Shown: positions 18,128 through 27,643, counted from the stretch's first letter. The stretch is DNA of 64,000 nucleotides from an uncultured Alistipes sp. (GCA_905213895.1 CAJMKE010000012.1:1-64000); one strand, 5' to 3'. Numbers and translations are program-made. The notes: generated by a model not told the origin, from the sequence alone.

Positions 18128-21100
18128 ATGAAAACTTTCAAACATTTTTTCCGTTATGCAGCACTCGCTGTCGTGGCAATATTCGCCTCTACTGCGTGTA
18201 CTACTGACACTACCGAGGGCTTCGACTGGCTCGACCAGCCGTTTGCATTCGATATTTCGTATTCGACCGGCGAGGCGGTTTGGGATGAAGAAGACCCCGA
18301 GACTCTCGTGTTGAATAAGTTGGGTATCGGTATGACCGGTACGGTTCCGTACCTTAAAGTGAAATCCAACACCTATTGGACCATCTCCGTTCCGGAGGAG
18401 TGCAACTGGCTTCGCCTTTCGCTTCGTGCCGAGGACTCGTTTGCGGATTCCCGTACCACGGTCGGCGGACCTTCGTCCGAGGTCGTTAAGACCGACGACC
18501 AGATAACCAACGTTTATCTGAAACTGTTGGAGAACAAGGGCGAGACCCACTCTGTCGAACTTAAATTCAATTTCGCGACCCAGCGCGAATTTAAGGTGCC
18601 GATTGCTCAGCGCGGTGCTTTGAGTACCGAGGACAGTTCGCTGCTTACGTTCCTGAAAGACAGTTTCGGCGTAGTCGACGGCGACGATACCCGAATCAAG
18701 TTCTATCCGTTCTCCATGTCGGTGCGCAATCCTGACGGCAGCGAGACGAGCAAACGTACCTATGAAGGTATTGCCTGTGCCGGCGATGCTACGGGACGTC
18801 CGTTCTCGTATGCAGGTTCGGACAACGTATTCGTTTCCGACAACGACCCGTCCGGGGAGTATACGATTCTGACCGAGAGCAACGAAATCCCTGCTTCGGG
18901 CGGTGCGAACATCCGACTCAACGGCAAGGGCTATTTCGATGTACGCGTGTTCAATAACCAGGGTAAGTCCGACTTCCAGATGTTTTTCGGCGCGAAGAAC
19001 GAGGACGGTCGCTACCGCGAGAAGGACCTGAAAGTCTGGGTTTCCAAGGACGGCGTAAGTTGGACTGTCGATGCCAATGCAAGTTCCGACGGTTCGATTG
19101 CCTACGAGCATCTCACTCCGCAGAGCGTGAACGGCTGGGCTGTATCGAAAGCGAAATTCTCGGTTGTTCCGGGTGTTTCCGACATCCTCTATTTCCGTTT
19201 CGAGAACACTTCGAGCGATACCTATCGTATCGACGATATCCTCTTCGAGGAGTACGAGGGCGAAACCGACCAGATTTTCTCGCTGATTCAGATGGGTTCG
19301 GACGTTATCGGTCTGCCTGTCAATTTCGAGTTCACCAATTTGAAGGACAGCAACACCAAAGGTATGTATTGGCGTTCGTCCGCCATCATCCTCTCCAACC
19401 AGAGCGGTGTATACGACGAGGCTTCTGAGGAAGACCAGGTTATCCCGACCGTTCCCGAATCGACCTCGTCGTCGGCTCACGTTCAGTTCATGACCGGTTC
19501 CGACGTGTCGCTGGTAAAGACGCGTACCGATTCCGACGGTCTGAACGGATGCGGTCTGACGGTTACGTCGAGCGCGCCGAAGGTTATCGGCTTCATGAAG
19601 GACGACTACTGGATTTGGACGCTGCCGGTACACAAGGTTACGGCAAGCACCAATGTCAAGGCTGCATTCACGTTCAAGGAGACCGATGCGGGTCCTAAAT
19701 ATTTCTACTTCGAGTGGGCGCAGTGTACAGAGGAGGAGTATGCTTTCGCGAAGAAGAACATCCTGCTGTTCTCGGAGGAGGAGAAGCGCGAGTTCTATGC
19801 TACTCTCGACTGGAAAGTTGCCGAAACCACGACGATAGATGTACCTAACGGCGAAGATAAGCATGACCCTAAATATTCAGGTATTCCTACGGGTTCGGCA
19901 TCGTCTCCGGCAAGTTATTGGACAGGACAGATTACCTATTCGACCGGTTTCGCCGGTATCAAGGGCGGTGCCGATGTAAACAAGGAGATTTCGTGCAACT
20001 TCCCTGAGGCTATGGAGGACGGTTACTTCTTCTTCCGTCTCCGCTGTGCCGCCGACCTGACTACGGGTCCTTGCAACAGCACGCAGTACCAGCGTATCAA
20101 CCGCGCGACCCACAACGGTACATCGTACCTGACCAAGCAGGCTGTCTTCACTTTCGACGGTTGCGGTCAGAAGGCGGAATACGACAACCAGTTCCGTCTG
20201 CTTCCTTCGTATGCAGAGTTAGATGTTGCCGGTACCGACAACCGTGTAGACCTGATGCCTAAATATACAGCCGGCGACAACGCGGTAGGTGCCATATATG
20301 CCGGAACTTCCGCCAACATTCCTGTAACCACTCAGGGCAACAACCTGTTGAACGGAAGTTGCGAGAACGACGAGACGGGCGCGAGCGTATATTTCTATTC
20401 GCCGTACAGTTCGTCGAGCAGCGAGAGCGCTTCGGATGTCATATTGAGCGTTCCGTCGATGCAGATTTTCGATAACGGCTATCTGGTTTCCAACTCCGTT
20501 CCTGTAACATCGGATGCCGAAGTCGCATTCAAGACGACCAATACGATGCGTGCAAAGGCAAGCGTGAAGTCGGCAGTCCTCGAACTCGACCTCTATACCG
20601 GCAAATCACTGTCGGGCAACATGTCGAAAATCGAGGTTTCGACCGTCAATCCGGACGACCCGAATGCCGAGGCTACCGATATCGCCGGTTCGTATCATTA
20701 CGACTTGCTCACAAATACCCGCGGCGAGGCAGTTGCGCTTGCCAAAACCATTACTTCGAATGCCGTTACGGCTTTGACCGTTCCGGCAAGCAAGCGCGAT
20801 GCATTGAAACTCTATTTCGGACTGTGGGAGGGTACTCACAAACTCTATCTGAAAGTGTATGCAGGTCCGGTATACTACGTGATACCTGTCGAGGCTGCCG
20901 AGTATAAGATAGGTACGGTTACCGCGCACGAGATTCAGGTGGATGATTATCCGTACTATTCCGCATCGGATCAACTTACCGGTATCGCGAATGCGGAGCA
21001 GTTCCGTCAGTTCTGCCAGGATGTCAAGGACGGCAAGACGGGTTCGGCTCTCGACCAGTACCGTAACATCGACGGCGAGTTGGGCTTCGGCGGTGCTGTT

Positions 21101-22786
21101 CGCGACGAGGACAAGGTCATCGATATGAACGGTGTAGATATTTACAACTGGCCGCTCTGTACTCTGCACGAGAACTTCAACGGCGGTAACTACGTCATCA
21201 AGAATCTTGTCATCAGCAACAAGGGTCGCGATTTGTCGGTGGACTCTTCGATTGCGTTGTTCCAGGCAATCGACCACGGCTGTACGATTTCGAACATCAC
21301 GTTCGACGAGTCGTGCAAGTTGGATTTGGATCTCGACGACCGCAATGACCTTAACTTCGCATTCCTGATGCTCGGAAGCAAGAGCACCCCTATCGGTAGT
21401 TTCTACAACATCATTAACTACGGAGCGATGGATTACTCGTCCGAGCGCGGTATCTACAACACCAATGTCGGACCGATTGTGGCATGTGCATGCGGTGCGC
21501 CGAACGACAGCAGTGCCCAGTCCACGATGATAGCCTGCAAGAACTACGGAAAGATTTATGTCCACGATGTCAGCCAGAGCAAGCCGGGTTCCCGTGCATA
21601 CAACGGTTACATACAGATGGGCGGTATTATGGGTATCAACCTCGGTATGATTGTCGAGGATTGCGAGAACCACGGTGAGTTCGTGTTGGACGACAACGTA
21701 AACCGCGAAATCGGTTCGTTCTATTTCGGCGGTATCGCGGGTTACAACACCAACCGTACCGACAACAACTCTTCGATTCTGTTCGGTATCCTCCGCAACT
21801 GCCGCAACTACGGACCTATCAACATCGGTCAGAATTCCGACATTACGGTATTCAACGTAGGTATATCGGGTATTGTCGGACGTATGCAGTGGGCGCACCT
21901 CGACGGATGTTCCAACTTCGCCGACATCAAGGCGAAGGCGAGAATTTCGGACCCTCACACCAAGACGTTTACGAACGATACCTATAATGTTACATATCCT
22001 ACGTGGGCGGATTCGATAGATGCGAGCAAGGTATTCCCTGACGGCAAGACGAAGGGTACGACCAACTCGTTGGCATACTTCTCCATCGGCGGTATCTTCT
22101 CGTTCGTACAGAACAATATCACGACCGGAACGTCGTTCTCGAGCCTTACCAACTCCGGAAATATCGACGTAGAGGTCGTTATGGACGGAACGATAACCTA
22201 TGCCGACAACTCGGGTGTCAGCGTCGGCGGTATCGCCGGTCGTACGGGTGCCAATGCCTACAACCCTCACTTCGACGGATGTACGAACATGGGTAACATC
22301 ACGCTGAAAGCGAATGCGGCATCCGCCGAGGCGTTCGTCGGAGGTATCTGCGGTATTTTCGTGGGCAACAGATATACCAACGCCTATATCCCGTACTGCC
22401 ACGGTAGTTCGAACAACGGAACGATTACCTTCAAGACCGACAATCCGGCAGACGTCGTGGCTCATGCCGGCGGTATCTGCGGTGCGGCTCTCTACGGTAA
22501 TATCTCGACCTGCGTGAATGCCGGAATCGTCAACAACGCTTCGACCAACGAGAAGTCGCACACCGGTTCGATTCTCGGAACGCAGCACCGTTCGACGATT
22601 ACTCCTAAGGCTGAGCGTACTCCTGCACTGACACTCGATGCCAATGCGGTCGGCGGTTCGGTCAACGGCGTAACCCTGAACAAGGACAATTTTGCCGACT
22701 ATACCTATGGCGGTTACGAGACTTACGAGTTGAATATCCCTACGGATACGGACGGCAAGAACACCAACTATTTCTACAACATGTAG
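18128..22786 (+). CDS. Large BACON / GLUG-like repeat surface lipoprotein
   Basis: The 1552-residue lipoprotein (Cys24, ASTAC) is the last gene of the SusC/SusD operon. Near the N-terminus is a BACON-like unit (LKVKSNTYWTISVPEECNWLRL). The middle is a series of beta domains. From about residue 950 (ANAEQFRQFCQDV) to the end lies a repeated beta-solenoid of the GLUG type: units with CxNYG or CxNxG followed by GGIAG or GGICG recur at least five times. Such proteins are exposed on the surface and often bind host or plant polymers; adhesion or ligand capture is an inference. No catalytic motif was seen. A strong terminator follows at 22810. Confidence 0.75.
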   Translation: MKTFKHFFRYAALAVVAIFASTACTTDTTEGFDWLDQPFAFDISYSTGEAVWDEEDPETLVLNKLGIGMTGTVPYLKVKSNTYWTISVPEECNWLRLSLRAEDSFADSRTTVGGPSSEVVKTDDQITNVYLKLLENKGETHSVELKFNFATQREFKVPIAQRGALSTEDSSLLTFLKDSFGVVDGDDTRIKFYPFSMSVRNPDGSETSKRTYEGIACAGDATGRPFSYAGSDNVFVSDNDPSGEYTILTESNEIPASGGANIRLNGKGYFDVRVFNNQGKSDFQMFFGAKNEDGRYREKDLKVWVSKDGVSWTVDANASSDGSIAYEHLTPQSVNGWAVSKAKFSVVPGVSDILYFRFENTSSDTYRIDDILFEEYEGETDQIFSLIQMGSDVIGLPVNFEFTNLKDSNTKGMYWRSSAIILSNQSGVYDEASEEDQVIPTVPESTSSSAHVQFMTGSDVSLVKTRTDSDGLNGCGLTVTSSAPKVIGFMKDDYWIWTLPVHKVTASTNVKAAFTFKETDAGPKYFYFEWAQCTEEEYAFAKKNILLFSEEEKREFYATLDWKVAETTTIDVPNGEDKHDPKYSGIPTGSASSPASYWTGQITYSTGFAGIKGGADVNKEISCNFPEAMEDGYFFFRLRCAADLTTGPCNSTQYQRINRATHNGTSYLTKQAVFTFDGCGQKAEYDNQFRLLPSYAELDVAGTDNRVDLMPKYTAGDNAVGAIYAGTSANIPVTTQGNNLLNGSCENDETGASVYFYSPYSSSSSESASDVILSVPSMQIFDNGYLVSNSVPVTSDAEVAFKTTNTMRAKASVKSAVLELDLYTGKSLSGNMSKIEVSTVNPDDPNAEATDIAGSYHYDLLTNTRGEAVALAKTITSNAVTALTVPASKRDALKLYFGLWEGTHKLYLKVYAGPVYYVIPVEAAEYKIGTVTAHEIQVDDYPYYSASDQLTGIANAEQFRQFCQDVKDGKTGSALDQYRNIDGELGFGGAVRDEDKVIDMNGVDIYNWPLCTLHENFNGGNYVIKNLVISNKGRDLSVDSSIALFQAIDHGCTISNITFDESCKLDLDLDDRNDLNFAFLMLGSKSTPIGSFYNIINYGAMDYSSERGIYNTNVGPIVACACGAPNDSSAQSTMIACKNYGKIYVHDVSQSKPGSRAYNGYIQMGGIMGINLGMIVEDCENHGEFVLDDNVNREIGSFYFGGIAGYNTNRTDNNSSILFGILRNCRNYGPINIGQNSDITVFNVGISGIVGRMQWAHLDGCSNFADIKAKARISDPHTKTFTNDTYNVTYPTWADSIDASKVFPDGKTKGTTNSLAYFSIGGIFSFVQNNITTGTSFSSLTNSGNIDVEVVMDGTITYADNSGVSVGGIAGRTGANAYNPHFDGCTNMGNITLKANAASAEAFVGGICGIFVGNRYTNAYIPYCHGSSNNGTITFKTDNPADVVAHAGGICGAALYGNISTCVNAGIVNNASTNEKSHTGSILGTQHRSTITPKAERTPALTLDANAVGGSVNGVTLNKDNFADYTYGGYETYELNIPTDTDGKNTNYFYNM

Positions 22787-22809
22787 CGATACGTGAATAT
22801 TCAGACCGG

Positions 22810-22848
22810 GACGGCATCTGCTTCGGCGGATGCCGTCTCTGTTTTTTT
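22810..22848 (+). terminator. Rho-independent terminator of the SusC/SusD operon
   Basis: A 9-bp stem GACGGCATC / GATGCCGTC closes a GC-rich loop and is followed by T7 after a short TCTG. Confidence 0.9.
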
Positions 22849-22866
22849 GATAGGCGGTTTCGTTTT

Positions 22867-22924
22867 AGGGTCGTTAAGGTCTTTAAGGTCTTTAAGGACT
22901 TTAAGGACATTAAAGTCTCTTAAA
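22867..22924. repeat. TTAAGG-type 9-bp array (six units)
   Basis: Clean 9-bp periodicity: GTCGTTAAG, GTCTTTAAG, GTCTTTAAG, GACTTTAAG, GACATTAAA, GTCTCTTAA. It lies between the operon terminator and the next promoter. Confidence 0.9.
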
Positions 22925-22929
22925 TTTTA

Positions 22930-22937
22930 TATCTTTG
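22930..22937 (+). promoter_or_regulatory. -7 box (TATCTTTG) abutting the acetyltransferase start
   Basis: A perfect TAnnTTTG box ends 4 bp before the ATG at 22942, so transcription should begin at or very near the start codon. No Shine-Dalgarno sequence is possible in such a leader. Confidence 0.65.
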
Positions 22938-22941
22938 CAAA

Positions 22942-23523
22942 ATGATAAGTTTTAGAAAGATATATCCTGCCGATTGTGGCATGTGGGAGCGGGTGGAGCG
23001 GCTGTATGCCGATGCGTTCCCACGCAACGAGCGGCGGGCGGAGAGCGAAATGCGCCGTCTGGCGGAATGCGGGCGGCTCAATGTCTTTGCGGTCGTGAAT
23101 CCATGCGCGGCAGAGGATGCAGGCGGTGCGGACGGTGAATCGGACGGCTGCGGCAGATTCTGCGGATTCATCACGTGGTGGGATTTCGGCGGGTTCGTGT
23201 ACGGCGAACACTTCGCGATGCTGCCCGAGTGCCGCGGTGCGGGAATCGGCGGTGAGGTCATCGACCGCTTCGTCGCCGAAGCGGGCAAGCCGGTGGTACT
23301 CGAAGTGGAGTTGCCGACAAACGACTTGGCGCGCCGTCGGATAGGCTTTTACGAGCGGCACGGATTCGTGTTGTGCGATGCCGAGTATGTGCAGCCGCCC
23401 TACGATGCGGGCGGCGGGTGCGTCCCGATGCGGCTGATGTCGCACGGTATGTCGCTCGATGCCGAGGCGTTCGAGCGGGTGAGGGATACCCTGTATATCG
23501 ATGTTTACGGCATGGCGGAGTGA
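22942..23523 (+). CDS. GNAT family N-acetyltransferase
   Basis: The 193-residue cytoplasmic protein has the acetyl-CoA binding motif RGAGIGG at residues 98-104, after the beta-strand EHFAMLPEC, and the later FYERHGF segment (about 138-144) typical of the last helix and strand. The acceptor cannot be named. A Gly/Asp-rich insert (about residues 58-70) separates the first strands and probably forms a loop. It has its own promoter and is followed by a TTAAGG-type array and the NhaC-like gene; a functional link to the antiporter is not evident. Confidence 0.86.
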   Translation: MISFRKIYPADCGMWERVERLYADAFPRNERRAESEMRRLAECGRLNVFAVVNPCAAEDAGGADGESDGCGRFCGFITWWDFGGFVYGEHFAMLPECRGAGIGGEVIDRFVAEAGKPVVLEVELPTNDLARRRIGFYERHGFVLCDAEYVQPPYDAGGGCVPMRLMSHGMSLDAEAFERVRDTLYIDVYGMAE

Positions 23524-23534
23524 GAGGCAGCAGG

Positions 23535-23575
23535 GGCTTTAACGACCTTAAAGTCGTTAAGGTCATTAGTGTCAT
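23535..23575. repeat. TTAAGG-type 9-bp array
   Basis: Units GCTTTAACG, ACCTTAAAG, TCGTTAAGG, TCATTAGTG in 9-bp steps between the acetyltransferase and the antiporter gene. Confidence 0.8.
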
Positions 23576-23609
23576 TGGGGGTAAAAGTTAGGGAGAATCG
23601 AGAACGGTT

Positions 23610-24896
23610 ATGAAAATTTCTGAAAACGGACGGGGAGTCCTGTCGCTGACACCGATTGCGGTGCTGCTCGCCGTGTATCTGGTCGGGTCGCTCATCGCGG
23701 GCGACTTCTATCGCATACCTATCGGCGTGGCGTTCGTCGCGGCGGCGGTATACGCTATCGCCATTACGCCGCGCAGGACGCTGCACGACCGCATCGCGCT
23801 CTTCTCGGAGGGTGCAGCCAACGTGAACATAATGTACATGGTGTGGATATTCGTGCTGGCGGGCATCTTCGCCGCATCCGCCAAGGCTATGGGGGCTGTG
23901 GACGCGACGGTCGCGCTGACGCTGCGCTTCGTGCCGGGCGATTTCCTGCCTGCGGGAATATTCATCGCCGCATGCTTCATCTCGATGTCCATCGGCACGT
24001 CGGTCGGCACAATCGTCGCGCTGACACCCGTGGTAACGGGGCTGGCGGAGCAGATGGGGTGCGGCACGGCATGGCTGGTGGCGATAGTCGTCGGCGGAGC
24101 GTTCTTCGGCGACAACCTGTCGTTCATCTCCGACACTACAATCGCTTCGACGCAGAGCCAGGGCTGCCGTATGAGCGACAAGTTCCGCACTAATCTGGCG
24201 ATAGTGCTGCCCGCCGCGCTGCTGACGCTCGCGATATATCTGTTCGGCGACACGCCGTCGGGTGCGGTGAGTGCGCCCGAGTCGGTCGAGTGGTTCAAGG
24301 CTGTTCCGTATATCGCCGTCATAATATTGGCGGTCGCGGGAGTGAATGTTCTGGCGGTGCTGCTCGTCGGCATCGTCATAACCGACGCGATAGGGCTGTG
24401 GAGCGGTGCATTTTCGCCCGTATCGCTGTTCACGGCGGCGGGCGACGGACTGAAATCGATGTGCGAACTGATTCTCGTAACGCTGCTGGCGGGCGGACTG
24501 ATGAATCTGGTGAAGGTCGGCGGCGGATTCGACTTCCTGATACGGACGCTTACGCGGCGGATTTCGGGGCGGCGCGGTGCCGAGTCGGTGATAGTCGCCC
24601 TCACGGCATTGACCAATGTATGTACGGCGAACAATACGATAGCCATAATCACCGTGGGTCCCATCGCCCGCGACATCGCTACGCGCTACGGGATTCCGGC
24701 GCGCAGGAGCGCGAGCCTGATGGACACGGCGTCGTGCTTCGTGCAGGGCGTGATACCTTACGGGGCGCAGTTGCTTATGGCATCGGGGCTTGCGGGGGTG
24801 TCGCCGCTCGAAATCATCCCCAATCTCTATTATCCTGCGCTGCTCGGCGCGGCGGTCGTCATCGCGATAGCGGTCGGGCGGGGAGGAAGGCGGTAG
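23610..24896 (+). CDS. NhaC-family Na+/H+ antiporter-like membrane protein
   Basis: The 428-residue protein is almost wholly hydrophobic, with about eleven membrane segments. Family features are visible: MVWIFVLAGIFAASAKAMG, FISMSIGTSVGTIVALTPV, GGAFFGDNLSFISDTTIASTQSQGC (a hallmark segment, about residues 160-185), and TNVCTANNTIAIITVGPIA. It would exchange sodium or an organic solute for protons at the inner membrane; NhaC relatives also include malate/lactate exchangers, so the substrate is open. It is a single gene between two TTAAGG-type arrays. Confidence 0.87.
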   Translation: MKISENGRGVLSLTPIAVLLAVYLVGSLIAGDFYRIPIGVAFVAAAVYAIAITPRRTLHDRIALFSEGAANVNIMYMVWIFVLAGIFAASAKAMGAVDATVALTLRFVPGDFLPAGIFIAACFISMSIGTSVGTIVALTPVVTGLAEQMGCGTAWLVAIVVGGAFFGDNLSFISDTTIASTQSQGCRMSDKFRTNLAIVLPAALLTLAIYLFGDTPSGAVSAPESVEWFKAVPYIAVIILAVAGVNVLAVLLVGIVITDAIGLWSGAFSPVSLFTAAGDGLKSMCELILVTLLAGGLMNLVKVGGGFDFLIRTLTRRISGRRGAESVIVALTALTNVCTANNTIAIITVGPIARDIATRYGIPARRSASLMDTASCFVQGVIPYGAQLLMASGLAGVSPLEIIPNLYYPALLGAAVVIAIAVGRGGRR

Positions 24897-24909
24897 CGGC
24901 GTCAGTGGG

Positions 24910-24970
24910 GCTTTAAGGTCCTTAACGACTTTAAGGTCTTTAAGGACTTTAACGACTTTAAGGTCGTTCG
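24910..24970. repeat. TTAAGG-type 9-bp array (about six units)
   Basis: Runs of CTTTAAGGT, CCTTAACGA, CTTTAAGGT, CTTTAAGGA, CTTTAACGA, CTTTAAGGT just downstream of the antiporter gene. Confidence 0.9.
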
Positions 24971-24999
24971 GGGGAGCGGGTAAAATAAACCGCCGTTTC

Positions 25000-25032
25000 T
25001 TGCCGTTTTTAGCGTAAAGTTTATTAACTTTG
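25000..25032 (+). promoter_or_regulatory. Candidate promoter for the peptide/fimbrillin-nuclease operon
   Basis: TTG at 25000-25002 and TAACTTTG at 25025-25032 resemble a Bacteroidetes promoter with a slightly long 22-bp spacer. The peptide gene starts 22 bp after the -7 box. Confidence 0.55.
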
Positions 25033-25054
25033 TGTCCCTTTAACTAAAATTTTC

Positions 25055-25180
25055 ATGAAAAGGACGGAAATGTTATATGTCGAGCCTGCGATGAAGGTTG
25101 TCCGTATCGCAACGGAGAACGGATATGCCGCATCGGGCGGATTCGAGCAGCCGGAGTTCGGCGGTGAGGACGATTTGTAG
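25055..25180 (+). CDS. 41-residue peptide upstream of a fimbrillin-like protein
   Basis: This small gene encodes a basic N-terminus (MKRTEM), a LYVEP motif, a hydrophobic stretch (MKVVRIATENGYAAS) and a Gly/Glu/Asp-rich tail ending GGEDDL. It has no signal peptide or transmembrane helix. A GAGGAA sequence follows its stop and the lipoprotein gene starts 12 bp later, so the two are tightly coupled. A second peptide of the same size and layout (32168-32296) precedes the other fimbrillin-like gene in this window: both have MK(R/K), YVxP, an E-(N/K)-G step and an acidic end. I know of no function; a leader, chaperone or secreted peptide are all possible. Confidence 0.7.
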   Translation: MKRTEMLYVEPAMKVVRIATENGYAASGGFEQPEFGGEDDL

Positions 25181-25192
25181 GAGGAACGGGTT

Positions 25193-27622
25193 ATGAAGAG
25201 ATTATTGAACTGTATGATAGCGGTTGCGGCACTCGCCGGTTGGTCGTGTGCCGGAGATATGAATACCTCCGTTCAGCCCGCACAGGATAGGAAACTAACT
25301 TTCGGTGTCGATTTCGACGACCGGACGCGAATCGTTTTGGAGGACAACAAGTATTGCTGGGAGGGCGGCGAGGCACTCGGCGTGTTCGTCGCATCGCAGA
25401 CGCCGACGCTCAATGTGCCGGCGGAGGTCGAGGTGCGCGACGGTTTCGGCTGGTGTTCGACCGCGACCCGCGGATTCGCCGACGGCGACATGCTGTACGG
25501 CTACTATCCGTATTCGCGCGATAACGCGGGACGCGACATGACGGGTGTCGAACTCGAAATTCCCGATTTGCAGATTCAGAGCGAGGCGGGACGCTTCAAT
25601 GTCGAGAATATGCCTATGGTCGCCGAGCCGGTCGTGCTGACGACGGCTTCGGAGCAGGCGAGGATGAACCTGCGTGCGCTCGGCGGATTCCTCTGCTTCA
25701 ACATCTATGCGAGCGGCGATTACGCGGGCGAGAAGGTGCAGACGATAACGTTCGTGTCCGACACCCCTATGGCGGGCGTATTCGAATACGACCTGACGGC
25801 GGTCGGCGAAACGCTGCCTGCGATTGCGGGGTATTCGGCGACGGAGGTGTCGGTAGACCTCGGTACGGAGTATGAGGTCGGCTCGACGCGCGAGGGTGCC
25901 GAAGGGATATATATGGTACTCGCTCCGGCGCAGTACGACGGACTGCTCGAAGTGAAGACCGACAAGGCAAGTTATGCCTACGACTACAAGCGCACGGTCG
26001 AGCGCAACAAGTACTATAACGTCAATATCGACCTGTCGAAAGCGGCAGACCGCACGCCGGTCGAACCCGAAAAGCCCGAACCGCAGCCGGTTACGGCGAC
26101 GCTGACGTATGACGAGGCGAGCGACAAGGCTACGGGCTACAAGAATGAGAATACCTATACCAATTCATACGGCGAGTGGACGATATGCGCGTATAACTAT
26201 AATAAGAGTGCATTGCAGATTAACAATGACGGAAGAGGGTATATCGGCACGCCGCAGTTCGAGGGTGAGATAACCGAGATTAAGATAAATACGGTGAATA
26301 ATTTCACCGGAAATCTGTTGATATGCACGGGTACGAGTGAAAGTACGATGGTCGTGTCGCAAAAGGGCGGCGGCAGTTCGACGAGAGTGGATTTGACCGG
26401 CAAATCGCTGTCGAAAGTCTATATGCGGGTAAGTTCCTTATGTCAAATCTCGGATATTACGGTCGTAGGCAACGGCAAGACGAGTCAGGAGGGACTGACC
26501 GAACCGAAGTTCACCGAGGTGCATGCCGATGCCTCGGGGGCTTCGTCGGCTACGGCGGCTGACGGCAGCGCGATACTCGCGGCGACCATTGTTTTCGACG
26601 ATGCGAAAGTCTCGCTGACCAATTCGGGTTTCGCATGGAAGAGTGCAGGTGCGACCGAATTCACGCGAATCGACTGCGGTGCTGCGGCAGAGCCGATAAC
26701 GGAGATAAAGGGCTTGAAAACGGGTCTCTACGACTGGTTCGTATATGCCACGATGAATGACGGCAAGTCATACGAGAGCGAACATGCGACATTCTCGGTG
26801 CGCGACCTGTCGGTCAAGTCGGACTACAAGTACGGCTGGTTCGAGTTGCCGGTGCAGACCGATGTAGATAACAACGGCATCGACGACGTGAATCCGGATT
26901 ACTACTATTCGCACACGTTCCGTGCCGATGCGCCGAAGATTCGCAACTTCTCGTCGTGTTACAGCAAGAGCAAGATTCATCCCGTGTGGGTTGCCGCGCC
27001 GATGCACAAATGCTATCTCGGCTCGTCGGGTCGAAACGATTCGTACAGGGCAGACCCGAACATCAAATGCGCGCAGTCGTCGAAATTCACGGGATATACC
27101 CGCGGACACATGATAGGTTCGTCGGACAGAACCGTTTCGGTCGCGACGAACAAGCAGGCGTTCTACTATTCGAATATCGGAGCGCAGATGTCTAACGGAT
27201 TCAATACCGGTGGCGGTGCGTGGAACAATCTCGAAGACAGAGTGGACGGATACCTTTGCGCCGATACGCTCTATCAGGTTATCGGCGTCGTGTTCCAGAC
27301 ATGGACCGACAAGTACGGCAAGACTACGAGCGCGCAGACCGGCTCCAACAGCGTCGGCAAGTTCCAAGTGCCGACGGGCTGGTACAAGGTGCTGCTCCGC
27401 ACGAAGAAGGGCAATACGGGCAAGCGTGTGGACGAGTGTTCGCGCGACGAGTTGCAGTGCGTGGCATTCATGCTCGGACACTACCCGAACAAGTCGCACA
27501 AGCCGTCGACGAGCGACATGTATCCAGTTACGGAGATAGAGAAGATGACGGGACTGACGTTCTTCCCGAACGTGCCTAACGCGCCGAAAGACGAGTTCAA
27601 GGCTTCGGACTGGGGATTTTAG
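25193..27622 (+). CDS. Lipoprotein with fimbrillin-like domain and DNA/RNA non-specific endonuclease
   Basis: The 809-residue lipoprotein has a lipobox GWSC (Cys19). Residues about 30-290 resemble a Mfa/fimbrillin-type domain (KYCWEGGEALGVFVA, MLYGYYPYSRDN). A Pro/Glu linker leads to beta domains, and the last 270 residues are a DNA/RNA non-specific endonuclease: T636-R637-G638-H639 with His as general base, then NIGAQMSNGFNTGGGAWNNLED giving the metal-site Asn and the downstream Asn/Glu. The classical first motif residue Asp is Thr here. It would degrade nucleic acid at the cell surface, for nutrient capture or defence. Coupled to the 41-residue peptide gene. A terminator follows at 27644. 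Confidence 0.85.
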   Translation: MKRLLNCMIAVAALAGWSCAGDMNTSVQPAQDRKLTFGVDFDDRTRIVLEDNKYCWEGGEALGVFVASQTPTLNVPAEVEVRDGFGWCSTATRGFADGDMLYGYYPYSRDNAGRDMTGVELEIPDLQIQSEAGRFNVENMPMVAEPVVLTTASEQARMNLRALGGFLCFNIYASGDYAGEKVQTITFVSDTPMAGVFEYDLTAVGETLPAIAGYSATEVSVDLGTEYEVGSTREGAEGIYMVLAPAQYDGLLEVKTDKASYAYDYKRTVERNKYYNVNIDLSKAADRTPVEPEKPEPQPVTATLTYDEASDKATGYKNENTYTNSYGEWTICAYNYNKSALQINNDGRGYIGTPQFEGEITEIKINTVNNFTGNLLICTGTSESTMVVSQKGGGSSTRVDLTGKSLSKVYMRVSSLCQISDITVVGNGKTSQEGLTEPKFTEVHADASGASSATAADGSAILAATIVFDDAKVSLTNSGFAWKSAGATEFTRIDCGAAAEPITEIKGLKTGLYDWFVYATMNDGKSYESEHATFSVRDLSVKSDYKYGWFELPVQTDVDNNGIDDVNPDYYYSHTFRADAPKIRNFSSCYSKSKIHPVWVAAPMHKCYLGSSGRNDSYRADPNIKCAQSSKFTGYTRGHMIGSSDRTVSVATNKQAFYYSNIGAQMSNGFNTGGGAWNNLEDRVDGYLCADTLYQVIGVVFQTWTDKYGKTTSAQTGSNSVGKFQVPTGWYKVLLRTKKGNTGKRVDECSRDELQCVAFMLGHYPNKSHKPSTSDMYPVTEIEKMTGLTFFPNVPNAPKDEFKASDWGF

Positions 27623-27643
27623 GGAGATTCCGCAGAAAATGTT

